Shown: positions 26,989-36,822, counted from the first letter of the stretch. The stretch is 64,000 nucleotides of DNA from Cellvibrio sp. pealriver (GCF_001183545.1 NZ_KQ236688.1:3856395-3920394); one strand, 5' to 3'. The notes: a model not told the origin generated them from the letters alone. Program-made: numbers and translations.

Positions 26989-27786
26989 CTAGTTTGTAAA
27001 TTGTCCTTTTGACTGCAGCAGCTGATTGTTCAGTTGATTAATTTTGGCGGCCATTTCTTCAATCAGTCCAAGGCAGATTTGTGGTTGGTGATCAATCAGT
27101 TCAATGAATTCCTCTTTGCGCACTGCAAGTACTGTGCACTCATTCGTGGCCACAACCGAGGCCATACGCGGCTGGCGGGTAAAAACGGCAAGTGCACCGA
27201 ATATTTCGTTGGCGTGGATCTCGCCCACTTTGATGCCGTCGCAAACAGCATCGGCTGAGCCTTCAAGCAGTGTATAAACCCTGTCAGCGGTATCGCCCTG
27301 CTGGATAATCGTTTCCCCTTTACTGAAATGCAAAAAACCGGCAGAGGGTTGGAACGCCGTGCGTAATTCCTGGGTTAATGCTTGCTCCTGATAGCTGATC
27401 ATGCACAGCAGCATGTAAGCCCAGTTGCGTTGTGATTTGAGGTCACTATTGGCTTGGGCGACCAGAGTATCGCGCTCATAGGCCACGAGTTTGATCGGGC
27501 TTGTGCAACTGAATTGGCCACAGGGTAGGTTGAGAGAGCGCGGCAGGCCAATCAGGTCTCCCGCCTCGTAATGCATGACCAACTTGTTTTGCAGGTAGTA
27601 ATCCACCTGACCCTCGGTAATCAAAAATACGCGGGTCAGTGGTGCATCGGCAAAAATGTCGCTGTTGGCATTCACCTCAAAGGGTTCATCTGCGGGTGAG
27701 GTTTGGGAGCACAAAAGTTCGGTCAGACCACGCAACTTGGTGGCCAGATCCGACATAAGGTCAGACTGTTTGGTTGGAAGATACAT
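26989..27786 (-). CDS. Protein with two cyclic-nucleotide-binding-like domains
   Basis: 265 residues; the start at 27786 has GAGGGG 4 bases upstream. The first CNB-like domain (about 35-130) is degenerate. The second (about 150-250) keeps FSKGETIIQQGDTADRVYTL, VGEIHANEIFGALAVFTRQP and RMASVVATNECTVLAV, but lacks the RxA ligand arginine context of a strict cAMP site (QPRMASV is close). No HTH, kinase or membrane segment follows, so it is not a CRP-type regulator. It is probably a signalling adaptor of unknown partner. Confidence 0.75.
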   Translation of the reverse strand: MYLPTKQSDLMSDLATKLRGLTELLCSQTSPADEPFEVNANSDIFADAPLTRVFLITEGQVDYYLQNKLVMHYEAGDLIGLPRSLNLPCGQFSCTSPIKLVAYERDTLVAQANSDLKSQRNWAYMLLCMISYQEQALTQELRTAFQPSAGFLHFSKGETIIQQGDTADRVYTLLEGSADAVCDGIKVGEIHANEIFGALAVFTRQPRMASVVATNECTVLAVRKEEFIELIDHQPQICLGLIEEMAAKINQLNNQLLQSKGQFTN

Positions 27787-27898
27787 AGACCCCTCGGTTA
27801 CAAAAAAGCACGGCTAAAGCGCTTTTAGTGTAGCCTGTGTCGCGGAAAATTCTGCGCAACCAGCCTCAGTCTGACGATGCAATGTGTTCTTTTGCGCC

Positions 27899-28192
27899 TT
27901 AAGCCGTTACTTTATTCAGATCATTCTGATCCGGCATTTCGGCCTCGCTGACCAATCGGGCTTTCAGGTCGGGGGGGATATCGTTCCAGTGCACGTTCAT
28001 CAATGCACCCTGCAAGGCGTAAAGCATGACTTTGGATACGTTGATATCGCGAGCGCGGATGCGGCGATAAGCCTCAACGGCTCCGGTACGTTTGAGGTCG
28101 GCGTGGGTGTTGATCCCTACAGCGCGCAGGATGTTTACCGATGCCATTCCAAGGTTCTTTAATTGCAATAATTCACTATGACTCGCAGTCAT
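27899..28192 (-). CDS. TfoX C-terminal domain protein
   Basis: 97 residues from the ATG at 28190-28192 with GGAG 10 bases upstream. LLQLKNLGMASVNILRAVGI, NTHADLKRTGAVEAYRRIRA and MLYALQGALMNVHWNDIP match the TfoX_C helix-hairpin-helix domain. The N-terminal TfoX domain of the full competence regulator is absent, as in many stand-alone members. It may bind DNA or protein; no competence genes are visible here. Confidence 0.82.
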   Translation of the reverse strand: MTASHSELLQLKNLGMASVNILRAVGINTHADLKRTGAVEAYRRIRARDINVSKVMLYALQGALMNVHWNDIPPDLKARLVSEAEMPDQNDLNKVTA

Positions 28193-28400
28193 ACAGTGCA
28201 ATCTCCATTTATTATTATCGGGTGTTGTGATTTAAATTTCCGTTTACAGCGCAGGCTTATCTTACATACTTGGATGCCTTGTGCAATTGTTTTCTCTTCA
28301 ATGTATCGGAAATAGGAATGAGCGGTTCGTTGCAATGAACCCGATGAAGGTAATTGCGTGAATTTTTTATCAATTATTTTGCCCTGGCGGGATTTTTATA

Positions 28401-29078
28401 ATGCGCACGCTCGATAATCTGTTGCTCGGTTTGGATGAAACTCATCTGGTGGATATGCCGGAGTTGAACGCACGCGTGCATCACGCGCTCGTCGCTCCAT
28501 TAATGTCCCTGCGCGCGCGCGCGGCCGATGCGGGATTTGAATTGAAAGTGGCCAGCAGTTATCGCAGTTTTGAGCGGCAATTATTCATCTGGAATAACAA
28601 AGCGCGCGGTTTGCGCCCGGTGCTGAATGATGCGGGCAAACCAATGGATATGGGGCAGCTTTCTGCGCGCGATAAAGTCATGGCCATTTTGCGTTGGTCG
28701 GCATTACCCGGTGCGTCGCGGCATCATTGGGGGACAGATATTGATGTCTACGGTGCTGCAAATCTTGACCCTGCCTATTCATTGCAGCTCACGGTAGAGG
28801 AAACGCAGGGCTCGGGCCCTTTTGCTGAGTTCCATCGTTGGCTCGATGATGAGCTGGCGCACAGTGATGGCCATTTTTATCGCCCTTATGCACAAGATCG
28901 TGGGGGCATTGCACCCGAGCCCTGGCATTTGAGTTATGCCCCATTGGCAACGGATTTTATGCAAGCACTAACAGTTGATGTATTGCGCGCGCAGCTTGAG
29001 CAAACGGACTTGGAGCTCAAACAAACGGTGCTGGATAACCTTGATGAAATTTACCAGCGGTTTATCCGCGTCGATTGA
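28401..29078 (+). CDS. M15-family D-Ala-D-Ala/LD-carboxypeptidase-like protein
   Basis: 225 residues. Zinc ligands of the VanY/DdcY fold are visible in GASRHHWGTDIDV and PEPWHLSY, with SYRSFERQLFIWNNK upstream. There is no signal peptide, so it may act on peptidoglycan peptides in the cytoplasm (recycling) rather than in the periplasm. The UMF1-type transporter starts 21 bases downstream, so the two are probably cotranscribed. Confidence 0.82.
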   Translation: MRTLDNLLLGLDETHLVDMPELNARVHHALVAPLMSLRARAADAGFELKVASSYRSFERQLFIWNNKARGLRPVLNDAGKPMDMGQLSARDKVMAILRWSALPGASRHHWGTDIDVYGAANLDPAYSLQLTVEETQGSGPFAEFHRWLDDELAHSDGHFYRPYAQDRGGIAPEPWHLSYAPLATDFMQALTVDVLRAQLEQTDLELKQTVLDNLDEIYQRFIRVD

Positions 29079-29099
29079 TTTTTTATAAGGAATAACTGC

Positions 29100-30476
29100 G
29101 TGAGCCAAATTGATTTTTCTCCTGCGCCTAAAAAAGCCATTCGCGCCTGGATGCTGTTTGATTGGGCGGCGCAGCCTTTTTTTACGGTTGTCATCACGTT
29201 TATTTTTGGCCCTTATTTTGTATCGCGCTTGGCGACTGATCCGGTTGAAGGGCAAGCTGCGTGGGGTTACACCATTACCATAGCGGGTGTGTTAATCGCA
29301 GTGCTTGCGCCTGTGCTCGGTGCGCTTGCCGATGCAACAGGTCCGCGCAAACCCTGGATAGCTTTTTTTGCAGGCATCAAAATTATTGCGCTCGCCTTAC
29401 TGTGGTTTGCGGCACCTGGCTCGGCACTCTGGCTGCCGATGCTTTGCATTATTGGTGCGATGGTCGCCGCTGAATTTTCGATTGTATTTAATGACTCGAT
29501 GATGCCGCGTTTAATTCGTCAGGAAGATATTGGCCGTGTTTCCAATCTGGCGTGGGGGTTGGGTTATGCCGGTGGCTTGGTTGTTCTGTTTAGCGTGTTG
29601 TTGTTACTGGCTGGCAATCCTGCGACAGGAAAAACATTAATTGGCATTGCGCCACTGTTTGGTTTGGATGCAGCGCAAGGGGAAGATGCCCGCATCACCG
29701 GCCCTTACGCAGCACTCTGGTATTTGCTCTTTATTTTGCCGATGTTTTTATTAACGCCCGATTCAAAAAAAGCAGCGCCGCTTGCGGCAGCGGTCAAACG
29801 CAGCATGAGTGAATTAAAAAATACGCTGCGAGAATTAATGCAGCGCCCCGGGCTATTTCGTTTTTTAATTGCGCGCATGACTTATCAAGATGGTGTGAAT
29901 GGCTTGCTCGCATTAGGTGGCACTTTTGCTGCAGGGATGTTTGGTTGGCAAACCATTGAGATGGGGATTTACGGCATTTTATTGTTGGTTGTTGCCATAG
30001 CGGGGTGCGCTATCGCGGGCAAAATGGATATGCAGTTGGGTTCAAAAAAGGTTGTCGTGATTGGTTTGTGTTGTTTGGTTATTGCAACGCTTGGCATTAT
30101 TTCTACCGGCCCCGGTTACACCTTGTTTGGCTTGATGCAATTATCACAGCAGGATAGTGGCGGTTTGTTTGCAACTGCAGCTGAAAAAGCCTACATCGTG
30201 TTTGGGTTATTAATTGGTCTTGCATTCGGCCCGGTGCAGGCATCATCGCGTTCATTTATGGCGCGCAGCGTTTCTGCCGATGAAGCGGGTCGCTATTTTG
30301 GTGTTTATGCGTTGTCGGGGCGCGCTACCGCATTCCTTGCACCTATGGCAGTCGCAAGTCTCACGCTCTATGCCGATTCTGCGCGTATCGGTATGGCGGC
30401 GTTGGTTGTATTTTTAATTGTCGGTTTGATTATTTTGTTGAATTCGCCTTATCCGGCGCGATCGTCTACTGTGTAA
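29100..30476 (+). CDS. MFS transporter, UMF1 (Atg22-like) family
   Basis: 458 residues starting with GTG, preceded by AAGGAA. Twelve membrane segments are evident. The start RAWMLFDWAAQPFFTVVITFIFGPYF is the UMF1 hallmark (usually DWANSxFxTxV). FGPVQASSRSFMARSVSADE near residue 380 is the other conserved motif. The family is related to vacuolar amino-acid effluxers, and bacterial substrates are unknown. The neighbouring peptidase suggests peptide or amino-acid transport. Confidence 0.85.
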   Translation: MSQIDFSPAPKKAIRAWMLFDWAAQPFFTVVITFIFGPYFVSRLATDPVEGQAAWGYTITIAGVLIAVLAPVLGALADATGPRKPWIAFFAGIKIIALALLWFAAPGSALWLPMLCIIGAMVAAEFSIVFNDSMMPRLIRQEDIGRVSNLAWGLGYAGGLVVLFSVLLLLAGNPATGKTLIGIAPLFGLDAAQGEDARITGPYAALWYLLFILPMFLLTPDSKKAAPLAAAVKRSMSELKNTLRELMQRPGLFRFLIARMTYQDGVNGLLALGGTFAAGMFGWQTIEMGIYGILLLVVAIAGCAIAGKMDMQLGSKKVVVIGLCCLVIATLGIISTGPGYTLFGLMQLSQQDSGGLFATAAEKAYIVFGLLIGLAFGPVQASSRSFMARSVSADEAGRYFGVYALSGRATAFLAPMAVASLTLYADSARIGMAALVVFLIVGLIILLNSPYPARSSTV

Positions 30477-30517
30477 TTTTTTAGTCGTGTTATAGCTGTT
30501 AAAAGCAGAGGTAAACA

Positions 30518-31222
30518 ATGTTGGTGATTTTTGATTGTGATGGTGTGTTGGTTGATAGCGAAATTATCTCTGCGCAAGTATCGAGTGATTGTTTAAAAGA
30601 AATTGGTGTTGAGTTGTCTGCACACTACATACTGGAAACCTATCGCGGTAAATCGGTCGCGGATTGTATTCGCATGATTACCGAAGAATTATCCCAATTG
30701 GATTCCTGGAAAAATTTAAGTGCAGAGGAGCAAGCGGAGCGCGGCGCACAGTTTTGGCGTCACGTACAATTAGAGACATTGGTTGCCTGTGAAAAATCAT
30801 TGGAACCTGTGGCAGGCATCATGGATGTATTGGATAGTTTGCAAGAAAAACACATTGCATTTTGCGTGGCATCCAATGGCAAGCACGAAAAAATGCGCAT
30901 GACCTTGGCCAAGACCGGGATCATGCCCTATGTGCAAGGCCGTGTATTCAGTTTTGAAGATGTGACACGCGGCAAGCCTGCGCCGGATTTATTTTTACAT
31001 GCCGCGAAAACGCTGGGCGTAGAGCCAGGCAATGCGATTGTGGTGGAAGATTCTCTCACTGGGATACAAGCTGCCGTTGCTGCCGGTATGCGCCCTTTGG
31101 GATATTGCCCACCTAATGCTGACGGCAGCGATAATTGTTTGCTTGCTGATATGCGCGCGCTGGGCGCAGAAATATTTTTTGCGATGGATGAATTAATGCC
31201 GTTGATTTTGAAATCGCACTAA
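30518..31222 (+). CDS. HAD-family phosphatase/phosphoglucomutase-like
   Basis: 234 residues. The HAD catalytic motif I is at the N-terminus (FDCDGVLVDSE), motif II ASNGKHEKM, motif III lysine in RGKPAPDLFLHAAK and motif IV VVEDSLTGIQAAVAAG. A helical cap lies between motifs I and II. It resembles GS1/YfbT-type sugar-phosphate phosphatases and beta-phosphoglucomutases; the substrate cannot be read from sequence. GAGG precedes the ATG. Confidence 0.85.
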   Translation: MLVIFDCDGVLVDSEIISAQVSSDCLKEIGVELSAHYILETYRGKSVADCIRMITEELSQLDSWKNLSAEEQAERGAQFWRHVQLETLVACEKSLEPVAGIMDVLDSLQEKHIAFCVASNGKHEKMRMTLAKTGIMPYVQGRVFSFEDVTRGKPAPDLFLHAAKTLGVEPGNAIVVEDSLTGIQAAVAAGMRPLGYCPPNADGSDNCLLADMRALGAEIFFAMDELMPLILKSH

Positions 31223-31242
31223 ACGAGACGTTAAGAAAACCT

Positions 31243-32055
31243 ATGCAAACACCCCTACATAATTTTGCGCATGTAGATGTATGGCAAGAAATTCGCGCCG
31301 AAGCGCAACACGCGAGTGCTGCGGAGCCGGTGCTTGCCAGTTTCTATCACGCTGCGATTTTGAATCATCCCACCTTTGCGGCGGCGATCAGTTTTCATCT
31401 TGCGAATAAATTGGATAGTCAGGCTTTGCCTGCAATGATGTTGCGCGAAGTATTTGAAGATGCAATGGCTGATGATCCTGGCATTGAACAGGCGATGCGC
31501 GCCGATATACGCGCGCACCGCGAGCGCGATCCCGCGTGCAATAAATTTTCCATGCCGTTTTTATTTTTTAAAGGCTACCACGCGCTGCAATCCTGGCGGA
31601 TTGCGCATTGGTTGTGGCTGCAAAAACGCAATGCATTGGCACTCTATTTCCAGAACCAGATTTCACAAGCGTTTGGTGTTGATATCCATCCAGGCGCGCG
31701 TATTGGCAGCGGCATTATGATTGATCACGCAACCGGTGTTGTCATCGGTGAAACCACCGTGATTGAGGATGATGTCTCTATGCTGCACAGCGTAACTCTG
31801 GGCGGCAGCGGCTGCATGAAAACCGACCGTCACCCGAAAATCCGTCGCGGGGTATTAATCGGTGTAGGCGCAAAAATTCTGGGCAATATTGAAGTGGGTG
31901 AGGGCGCTAAAATTGGTGCGGGCAGTGTGGTGTTGGATGCTGTTGCGCCGCACACAACGGTTGCCGGTGTGCCGGCTAAACCCATCGGCAGGCCGAAGGG
32001 GCAATCGCCGGCATTGGATATGGATCATCACTTGAGTGACGATGCGGATGTGTGA
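31243..32055 (+). CDS. cysE: Serine O-acetyltransferase
   Basis: 270 residues. It acetylates L-serine with acetyl-CoA, the first committed step of cysteine synthesis. A helical N-terminal domain (about 1-140) includes ADIRAHRERDPACNKFSMPF. The left-handed beta-helix follows with GIMIDHATGVVIGETTVIED, VTLGGSG and the hexapeptide repeats up to VPAKPIG. The long C-terminal tail ends HLSDDADV; family members end in Ile when they bind CysK, so that interaction is uncertain here. Confidence 0.93.
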   Translation: MQTPLHNFAHVDVWQEIRAEAQHASAAEPVLASFYHAAILNHPTFAAAISFHLANKLDSQALPAMMLREVFEDAMADDPGIEQAMRADIRAHRERDPACNKFSMPFLFFKGYHALQSWRIAHWLWLQKRNALALYFQNQISQAFGVDIHPGARIGSGIMIDHATGVVIGETTVIEDDVSMLHSVTLGGSGCMKTDRHPKIRRGVLIGVGAKILGNIEVGEGAKIGAGSVVLDAVAPHTTVAGVPAKPIGRPKGQSPALDMDHHLSDDADV

Positions 32056-32067
32056 TGCGAGCGTCGG

Positions 32068-32337
32068 TCAGGCGCTGTGTCTGTCGCTGATGTAACTGGT
32101 CTCGTCGTCGCAGCCATCCAGCAGCCACTTCAGTACAGATTCGCGGCTCTTGAGCATGGATTGGTAATGCTCAATCAGCATGGTGTTGGGGCGAGGGTGC
32201 GCTTTCATGGCGGCAATCCTGTCGTTCAGGAACGCAATATCCTGCTCCACTTTGATACGGGCGTTCCCGTGTGGGCTCAGCTCTCCATCTATTAATAAAC
32301 GGTTGTCCTGCATTTTCTTCTGAATAAAAGGCAACAT
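32068..32337 (-). CDS. Small coiled-coil-like protein, unknown
   Basis: 89 residues from the ATG at 32335-32337, which has an excellent GGGAGGTG ribosome site. It is predicted mostly helical (VEQDIAFLNDRIAAMKAHPR, IEHYQSMLKSRESVLKWLL) and soluble. I recognise no family. It is convergent with cysE, 12 bases apart. Confidence 0.6.
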   Translation of the reverse strand: MLPFIQKKMQDNRLLIDGELSPHGNARIKVEQDIAFLNDRIAAMKAHPRPNTMLIEHYQSMLKSRESVLKWLLDGCDDETSYISDRHSA

Positions 32338-32553
32338 AGTTCGACACCTCCCTCGCGGTCTGAGTAATAAGTATGGTTGGCGTTTACAGCGGCCGCCAGC
32401 CACAGTTAAGACCGATTGGTTACATTCTGTGTATTACTTATCGCTCTTGGTCTTCCATGCCGGGTCTTTACCGCGCGGCCTGCGGCTGGGTGCTATTATC
32501 TTGCTGACGCGGGTTCCTTCTGATCACCCCACAGCCTTAATGAGTCACGCCCC

Positions 32554-33303
32554 ATGAGTCAGTTCGATATTATTTTTCGCGGCGATATTGTGTTTGGCCA
32601 TCAGCTTGCCGATGTGAAATTGCGCCTTCAGCAGTTGTTTAAATCCGACGCAGCCAAGATAGATTCCCTGTTCACCGGCCGTCCGGTTCCGCTCAAGCGC
32701 AATTTGGATGAAGCCACCGCCAACAAATACCGCGATGCACTGTTAAAAGCCGGTGCGATGGTAGAGGTGTGCCCAAGCGATAAAAGCACTGCCAATGCGC
32801 CCGCCAAACCAACACCGGCGGCTGCGCGTGCAGAGCAGGCCCCTGTTGTGCAGGCTCGAAAACCGGAGTGGACACTCGCCCCGGTGGGGGCTGATCTCTT
32901 GCCAGAGCGCGAGCGCCCGCCCCAGCCTGCGCCCGTCGTGGTTGATGTCTCCGGCCTCAGTCTGCGCCCGGCAGACGGCAATTTGGTGGATGCCGTGGAA
33001 GTCCAGCATGAACTTACTGCGACTGTGGTTGCACCTGACCTGGGGCTGGCTGCCATCGGTGAAGACCTGATTAGTGCCGATGAAAAACTGGCCTTGCCAC
33101 TGGTAGAAATCGAGTTGGAAGATTGGGAGATCGCGGAGGCGGGCAGTGATTTACTGACGGAAGATGAACGCCCGCTGGTAGTGCCCGCCGTAGTGGATGT
33201 GGGCGATTTTGGCTTGGCACCGGTAGGCAGTGATTTGGGGCAATTAAAACCCGATGTCAAACCTGTAACGCCGGACATCAGCCAAATACGTTTGGCTGAC
33301 TAG
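32554..33303 (+). CDS. Hypothetical protein with four degenerate tail repeats
   Basis: 249 residues. The first 75 (FRGDIVFGHQLADVKLRLQQ, LFTGRPVPLKRNLDEATA) resemble a small domain found at the N-terminus of various gammaproteobacterial membrane proteins. After a Pro/Ala linker come four variants of one motif: WTLAPVGADLLPERERP, LGLAAIGEDLISADEKL, WEIAEAGSDLLTEDERP and FGLAPVGSDLGQLKP. No signal peptide or membrane segment is present. Function unknown; the repeats look like protein-interaction tags. Confidence 0.65.
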   Translation: MSQFDIIFRGDIVFGHQLADVKLRLQQLFKSDAAKIDSLFTGRPVPLKRNLDEATANKYRDALLKAGAMVEVCPSDKSTANAPAKPTPAAARAEQAPVVQARKPEWTLAPVGADLLPERERPPQPAPVVVDVSGLSLRPADGNLVDAVEVQHELTATVVAPDLGLAAIGEDLISADEKLALPLVEIELEDWEIAEAGSDLLTEDERPLVVPAVVDVGDFGLAPVGSDLGQLKPDVKPVTPDISQIRLAD

Positions 33304-33405
33304 CGCGTTATTGACGGGCTTTTGTGTGAATCCCGTCCGGTTTTGGCTGGCCGATGGGCACTTTAGCGTCAGGTTCCGCTCTAACACGGGAATGCGCAAA
33401 GGACG

Positions 33406-33457
33406 CAAATAACAACGGCAAATAACAGCGCCAAATAACAATGCCAAATAACAACGG
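33406..33457. repeat. Four tandem 13-bp repeats upstream of the AsmA gene
   Basis: SCAAATAACARYG repeated four times, with AAATAACA at 33407, 33420, 33433 and 33446, a strict 13-base period. The array ends about 20 bases before the AsmA start codon. It could be an operator array or slipped-strand expansion. Confidence 0.8.
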
Positions 33458-33480
33458 AAGTGGCTAGCGGAGGAATGGTG

Positions 33481-35643
33481 ATGAAAGTACTGCTAAAAAG
33501 TGTCGCGGCACTGCTGCTTATCGTGTTGTTGGCGATGGTTGCCTTCGTTCTGTTGGTAGATGCCAACCGCTTTAAACCCCACATTGAGGCGATTGCCAAA
33601 GAGCAGGGGATTGCCCTGCACATCAACGGCGATCTGGGTTGGGATCTATGGCCGCGCCTCGGGGTGGCGGTAAACGATGTCAGCGTGGCCGCGCTGGAAT
33701 CCCCCGATGAGCCCGTCGCCCGATTACAACAAGCCAGTTTGATGCTGGCATTAATGCCGCTGTTGTCTGGCGATTTTCAGGTTGATCATGTCGCGGTGGA
33801 AGGTGCTGCTATCACATTGAAGGTTGATGCAGCGGGCAAGAACAATTGGGATGCACTTTCGCAATCAGATTCACCCGCAAACGCCGCTCATGCTACGTCG
33901 GCATCCACGCCAACGCCTGCTGCTTCCGCAGAATCCGGCCTGAAACTGGATATTGAGCGTCTCAGTTTTAGCAATTCAAGCGTGCGTTATGAGGATGCGC
34001 AAACCGCACAAACCATCAACCTGCGCGATATTAATTTGACAATGAGCGATGTGAATACACAAGCGCGTCCATTTGCAATGGAGTTGTCGCTGGTAATGGA
34101 GCTGGCTCGCTCAGGTGCCGATGCTGTATTGGTTGACGCGGTGCTAAAAAATTCACTCAGTATTGATTCCACTATCAGCGCTATCAAATTGGATGAAGGC
34201 AATTTACGCATGCAATTAAAAGCAGCAGACAGTGCATCGCTGGATGTGGATTACACCCTGATGCTGACGGACGTGCAAAAAAATCTCGCCTATCAAGGGC
34301 AAATAAAATTGAGCAACACCAATGCGCGTAAATTGCTCGCGGCATTAGGCGCGCCACTGGAAACTGCCAACAGCAGTGCGCTCAGTAAGCTGGCGTTTTC
34401 ATCTGCTATTGTGGGTGACAGCAATAAAGTCCAGTTTGATAACTTGCAGTTAATCGTGGACGACACTGTGTTTAGTGGCAATCTTGCCGTTACCGATTTT
34501 TCCACCAGTGCAATAAAAGCCATTCTGGAAGCGGATCAATTCAATCTGGATGATTATTTGCCGCCACCGGCAGAGCCGCAGTCCGAGCAGGCAACTGCTG
34601 CATCAGCAGAAGATACAATGTTGCCACTGGAGAGCTTGCGCGAGCTGAATATCAACGCAAAACTCGCATTTAAAAAAATCATCGTGCACCAGATTGCGCT
34701 GGAAAATGCTGTGATCAAAGTCGTTGCCAAAAACGGCATGATTGAGCCCAGCCTGAAAGCCAACGCCTACTCGGGCACCATTGCAACCAAAGGACAATTG
34801 GATGTGCGCGGCCAACAAGCGCAATTACAATTTGATGCAGATATTGCCGGGCTTGAATTGGCTCCATTGCTAAGCGATATGAAAATGGACTCCTCCTTCG
34901 GTTTGCAAGGCGCAGTACAGGCGCGCGCGTTGGGCACAGGCAAGGGTAATTCAGTTAACCAGTTGTTGAAGTCGCTCAACAGTAACGCAACATTCTCCGG
35001 TGCCCAGGTAAGGGTGTCACCGATTAATCTTGAGCAGCAATTTTGTAAATTAGTGAATTTGGTTAATAAAGCGGAAGATCCCGCTCAAGACTGGGAAGAA
35101 TACACCGAATTAGAGGAGTTATCGGGCAGCATTAAATTGCACGATGAAATTGTCACCATCGACACCTTCAAGGCAGGTATTGAAAAACTGCAAGTGGGAT
35201 CGCGTGGAAAAATAAATCTTGCCGCTGATACCTACGATATTTTTCTGCCCTTCAAACTCATTAAAAACAGTAGCGACACGGTGACAACTGAGCAAGTCGC
35301 AGTCACCACCAGTGCTAATGGTTGCAGCGTGGGCAGCGCATATTGGTTGGAGCGAGGATTGGAATTGTTGCGCTGTAAGGGTTCATTTGCGGATATCAAT
35401 CCATTGTCCGATTGCCGCCCTGACAAAGACCTGTTGTTGGAACTCACCAAGGATTACGCCGCCTATAAAATTAAGGAAAAACACGGCGCAAAAATTGAAG
35501 AGAAAAAAGAAGAGCTCAAGCAAAAAGTGGAAGATGAAAAGCAGCGGCTTCTGGATAAACTTCAGCAGCGCTTGAATAAAGGCAAATCCTCTGCTGCTGC
35601 AACGAGTGCTGCGGCAGAACCAGATGGGCAGGCGGCGCAATAA
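33481..35643 (+). CDS. AsmA-family envelope protein
   Basis: 720 residues from the ATG at 33481, with GGAGG 8 bases upstream. A single N-terminal membrane helix (about 4-23) is followed by the AsmA start NRFKPHIEAIAKEQGIALHI and GDLGWDLWPRLGVAVNDVSV, then a long beta-rich region. C-terminal features are VNLVNKAEDPAQDWEEYTEL-like AsmA_2 sequence, paired cysteines and a charged coiled tail (KIEEKKEELKQKVEDEKQRL). AsmA-like proteins are thought to bridge the periplasm and move phospholipids. Confidence 0.88.
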   Translation: MKVLLKSVAALLLIVLLAMVAFVLLVDANRFKPHIEAIAKEQGIALHINGDLGWDLWPRLGVAVNDVSVAALESPDEPVARLQQASLMLALMPLLSGDFQVDHVAVEGAAITLKVDAAGKNNWDALSQSDSPANAAHATSASTPTPAASAESGLKLDIERLSFSNSSVRYEDAQTAQTINLRDINLTMSDVNTQARPFAMELSLVMELARSGADAVLVDAVLKNSLSIDSTISAIKLDEGNLRMQLKAADSASLDVDYTLMLTDVQKNLAYQGQIKLSNTNARKLLAALGAPLETANSSALSKLAFSSAIVGDSNKVQFDNLQLIVDDTVFSGNLAVTDFSTSAIKAILEADQFNLDDYLPPPAEPQSEQATAASAEDTMLPLESLRELNINAKLAFKKIIVHQIALENAVIKVVAKNGMIEPSLKANAYSGTIATKGQLDVRGQQAQLQFDADIAGLELAPLLSDMKMDSSFGLQGAVQARALGTGKGNSVNQLLKSLNSNATFSGAQVRVSPINLEQQFCKLVNLVNKAEDPAQDWEEYTELEELSGSIKLHDEIVTIDTFKAGIEKLQVGSRGKINLAADTYDIFLPFKLIKNSSDTVTTEQVAVTTSANGCSVGSAYWLERGLELLRCKGSFADINPLSDCRPDKDLLLELTKDYAAYKIKEKHGAKIEEKKEELKQKVEDEKQRLLDKLQQRLNKGKSSAAATSAAAEPDGQAAQ

Positions 35644-35688
35644 TCGTTAGAATTCGTGTTTTGGTGATGGCCGCTAACGCGAGTTTCT

Positions 35689-36813
35689 ATGTCCACTTTT
35701 CTTTCGTCCGCTTCTTTTTCATCGTCCGTGCTTAAGTGGTTTGACAAGCACGGGCGCAAACATCTTCCCTGGCAGCAAAACATTAGCGCTTACCGTGTGT
35801 GGCTGTCAGAAATTATGTTGCAGCAAACACAGGTCACTACGGTCATCCCTTATTTTGAGCGATTTACTGCACGCTTTCCGGATGTGAAATCCCTTGCGGC
35901 TGCACCCATTGATGAAGTGCTGCATTTATGGACAGGTTTGGGCTATTACGCCCGTGCGCGCAATCTGCACAAATGTGCGCAGACTGTTGTAGCTGAATAC
36001 GATGGCGAGTTTCCATCCACGGTAGACGCACTTGCAGATCTTCCCGGTATCGGGCGATCAACCGCAGGTGCAATTGTCAGCATCGCCTTCCAAAAACGTG
36101 CTGCGATTCTGGATGGAAATGTCAAACGCGTGCTTGCACGTTATCACGCGGTAGAAGGTTGGCCTGGGCAATTGGATGTGGCCAACCAATTGTGGGAAAT
36201 TGCCGAAACCTACACACCAAAAACGCGCGCAAACCACTACACGCAGGCGATGATGGATATGGGTGCAACCCTGTGCACGCGAAGTAAACCGCGTTGTACG
36301 GAATGTCCGCTGCAAGGTGGTTGTGTTGCCTTCGCAACGGGCAAGCAGAGCCAATATCCCGGTAAAAAGCCCAAAAAAATATTGCCGGAAAAAGCGGTGC
36401 ATCTGCTTATGCTGCGCAATCCTGCCGGTGATTTATTATTGCAGCAGCGCGCCGCGCAGGGCATTTGGGGCGGCTTGTGGAGTTTCCCTGAAGTGGCTAT
36501 CGATACGGATGTGCACGGTTATGTGGAAGATCATTTTGGTAAAGTGAGTGCGCTGGAAGAATGGAGTAGTTATCGCCACACCTTCAGTCATTATCATTTG
36601 GATATTACCCCAGTGTTAGTGCAACTCGCCAAAACCCCAAACGCAATAGGTGAGGCGGCAGTGCACTGGTTTAATCCCCATCAACCCAGTGAGTTAGGGC
36701 TTGCTGCACCGGTCAAAAAATTGCTGGAAAAAATTGCACAGCTTGATCCACGTGCCAGCGCAACAAAAATGGCAACATCAGTCACAAAATCTGAACGTAA
36801 AAAACGTAAGTGA
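35689..36813 (+). CDS. mutY: A/G-specific adenine DNA glycosylase
   Basis: 374 residues. It removes adenine mispaired with 8-oxoguanine. The HhH-GPD domain has [20 protein letters not shown] (catalytic Glu), [17 protein letters not shown] and the 4Fe-4S ligands in [17 protein letters not shown]. The C-terminal NUDIX-like domain ([17 protein letters not shown]) reads 8-oxoguanine. yggX follows 9 bases later, the usual gammaproteobacterial pair. Confidence 0.95.
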   Translation: MSTFLSSASFSSSVLKWFDKHGRKHLPWQQNISAYRVWLSEIMLQQTQVTTVIPYFERFTARFPDVKSLAAAPIDEVLHLWTGLGYYARARNLHKCAQTVVAEYDGEFPSTVDALADLPGIGRSTAGAIVSIAFQKRAAILDGNVKRVLARYHAVEGWPGQLDVANQLWEIAETYTPKTRANHYTQAMMDMGATLCTRSKPRCTECPLQGGCVAFATGKQSQYPGKKPKKILPEKAVHLLMLRNPAGDLLLQQRAAQGIWGGLWSFPEVAIDTDVHGYVEDHFGKVSALEEWSSYRHTFSHYHLDITPVLVQLAKTPNAIGEAAVHWFNPHQPSELGLAAPVKKLLEKIAQLDPRASATKMATSVTKSERKKRK

Positions 36814-36822
36814 GAAATGGTT

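Noticed and set aside
32628..33278. 216-residue Ser/Thr-rich minus-strand frame opposite the repeat protein
   Set aside because: Low-complexity antisense reading of the repeats at 32554-33303; no ribosome site.
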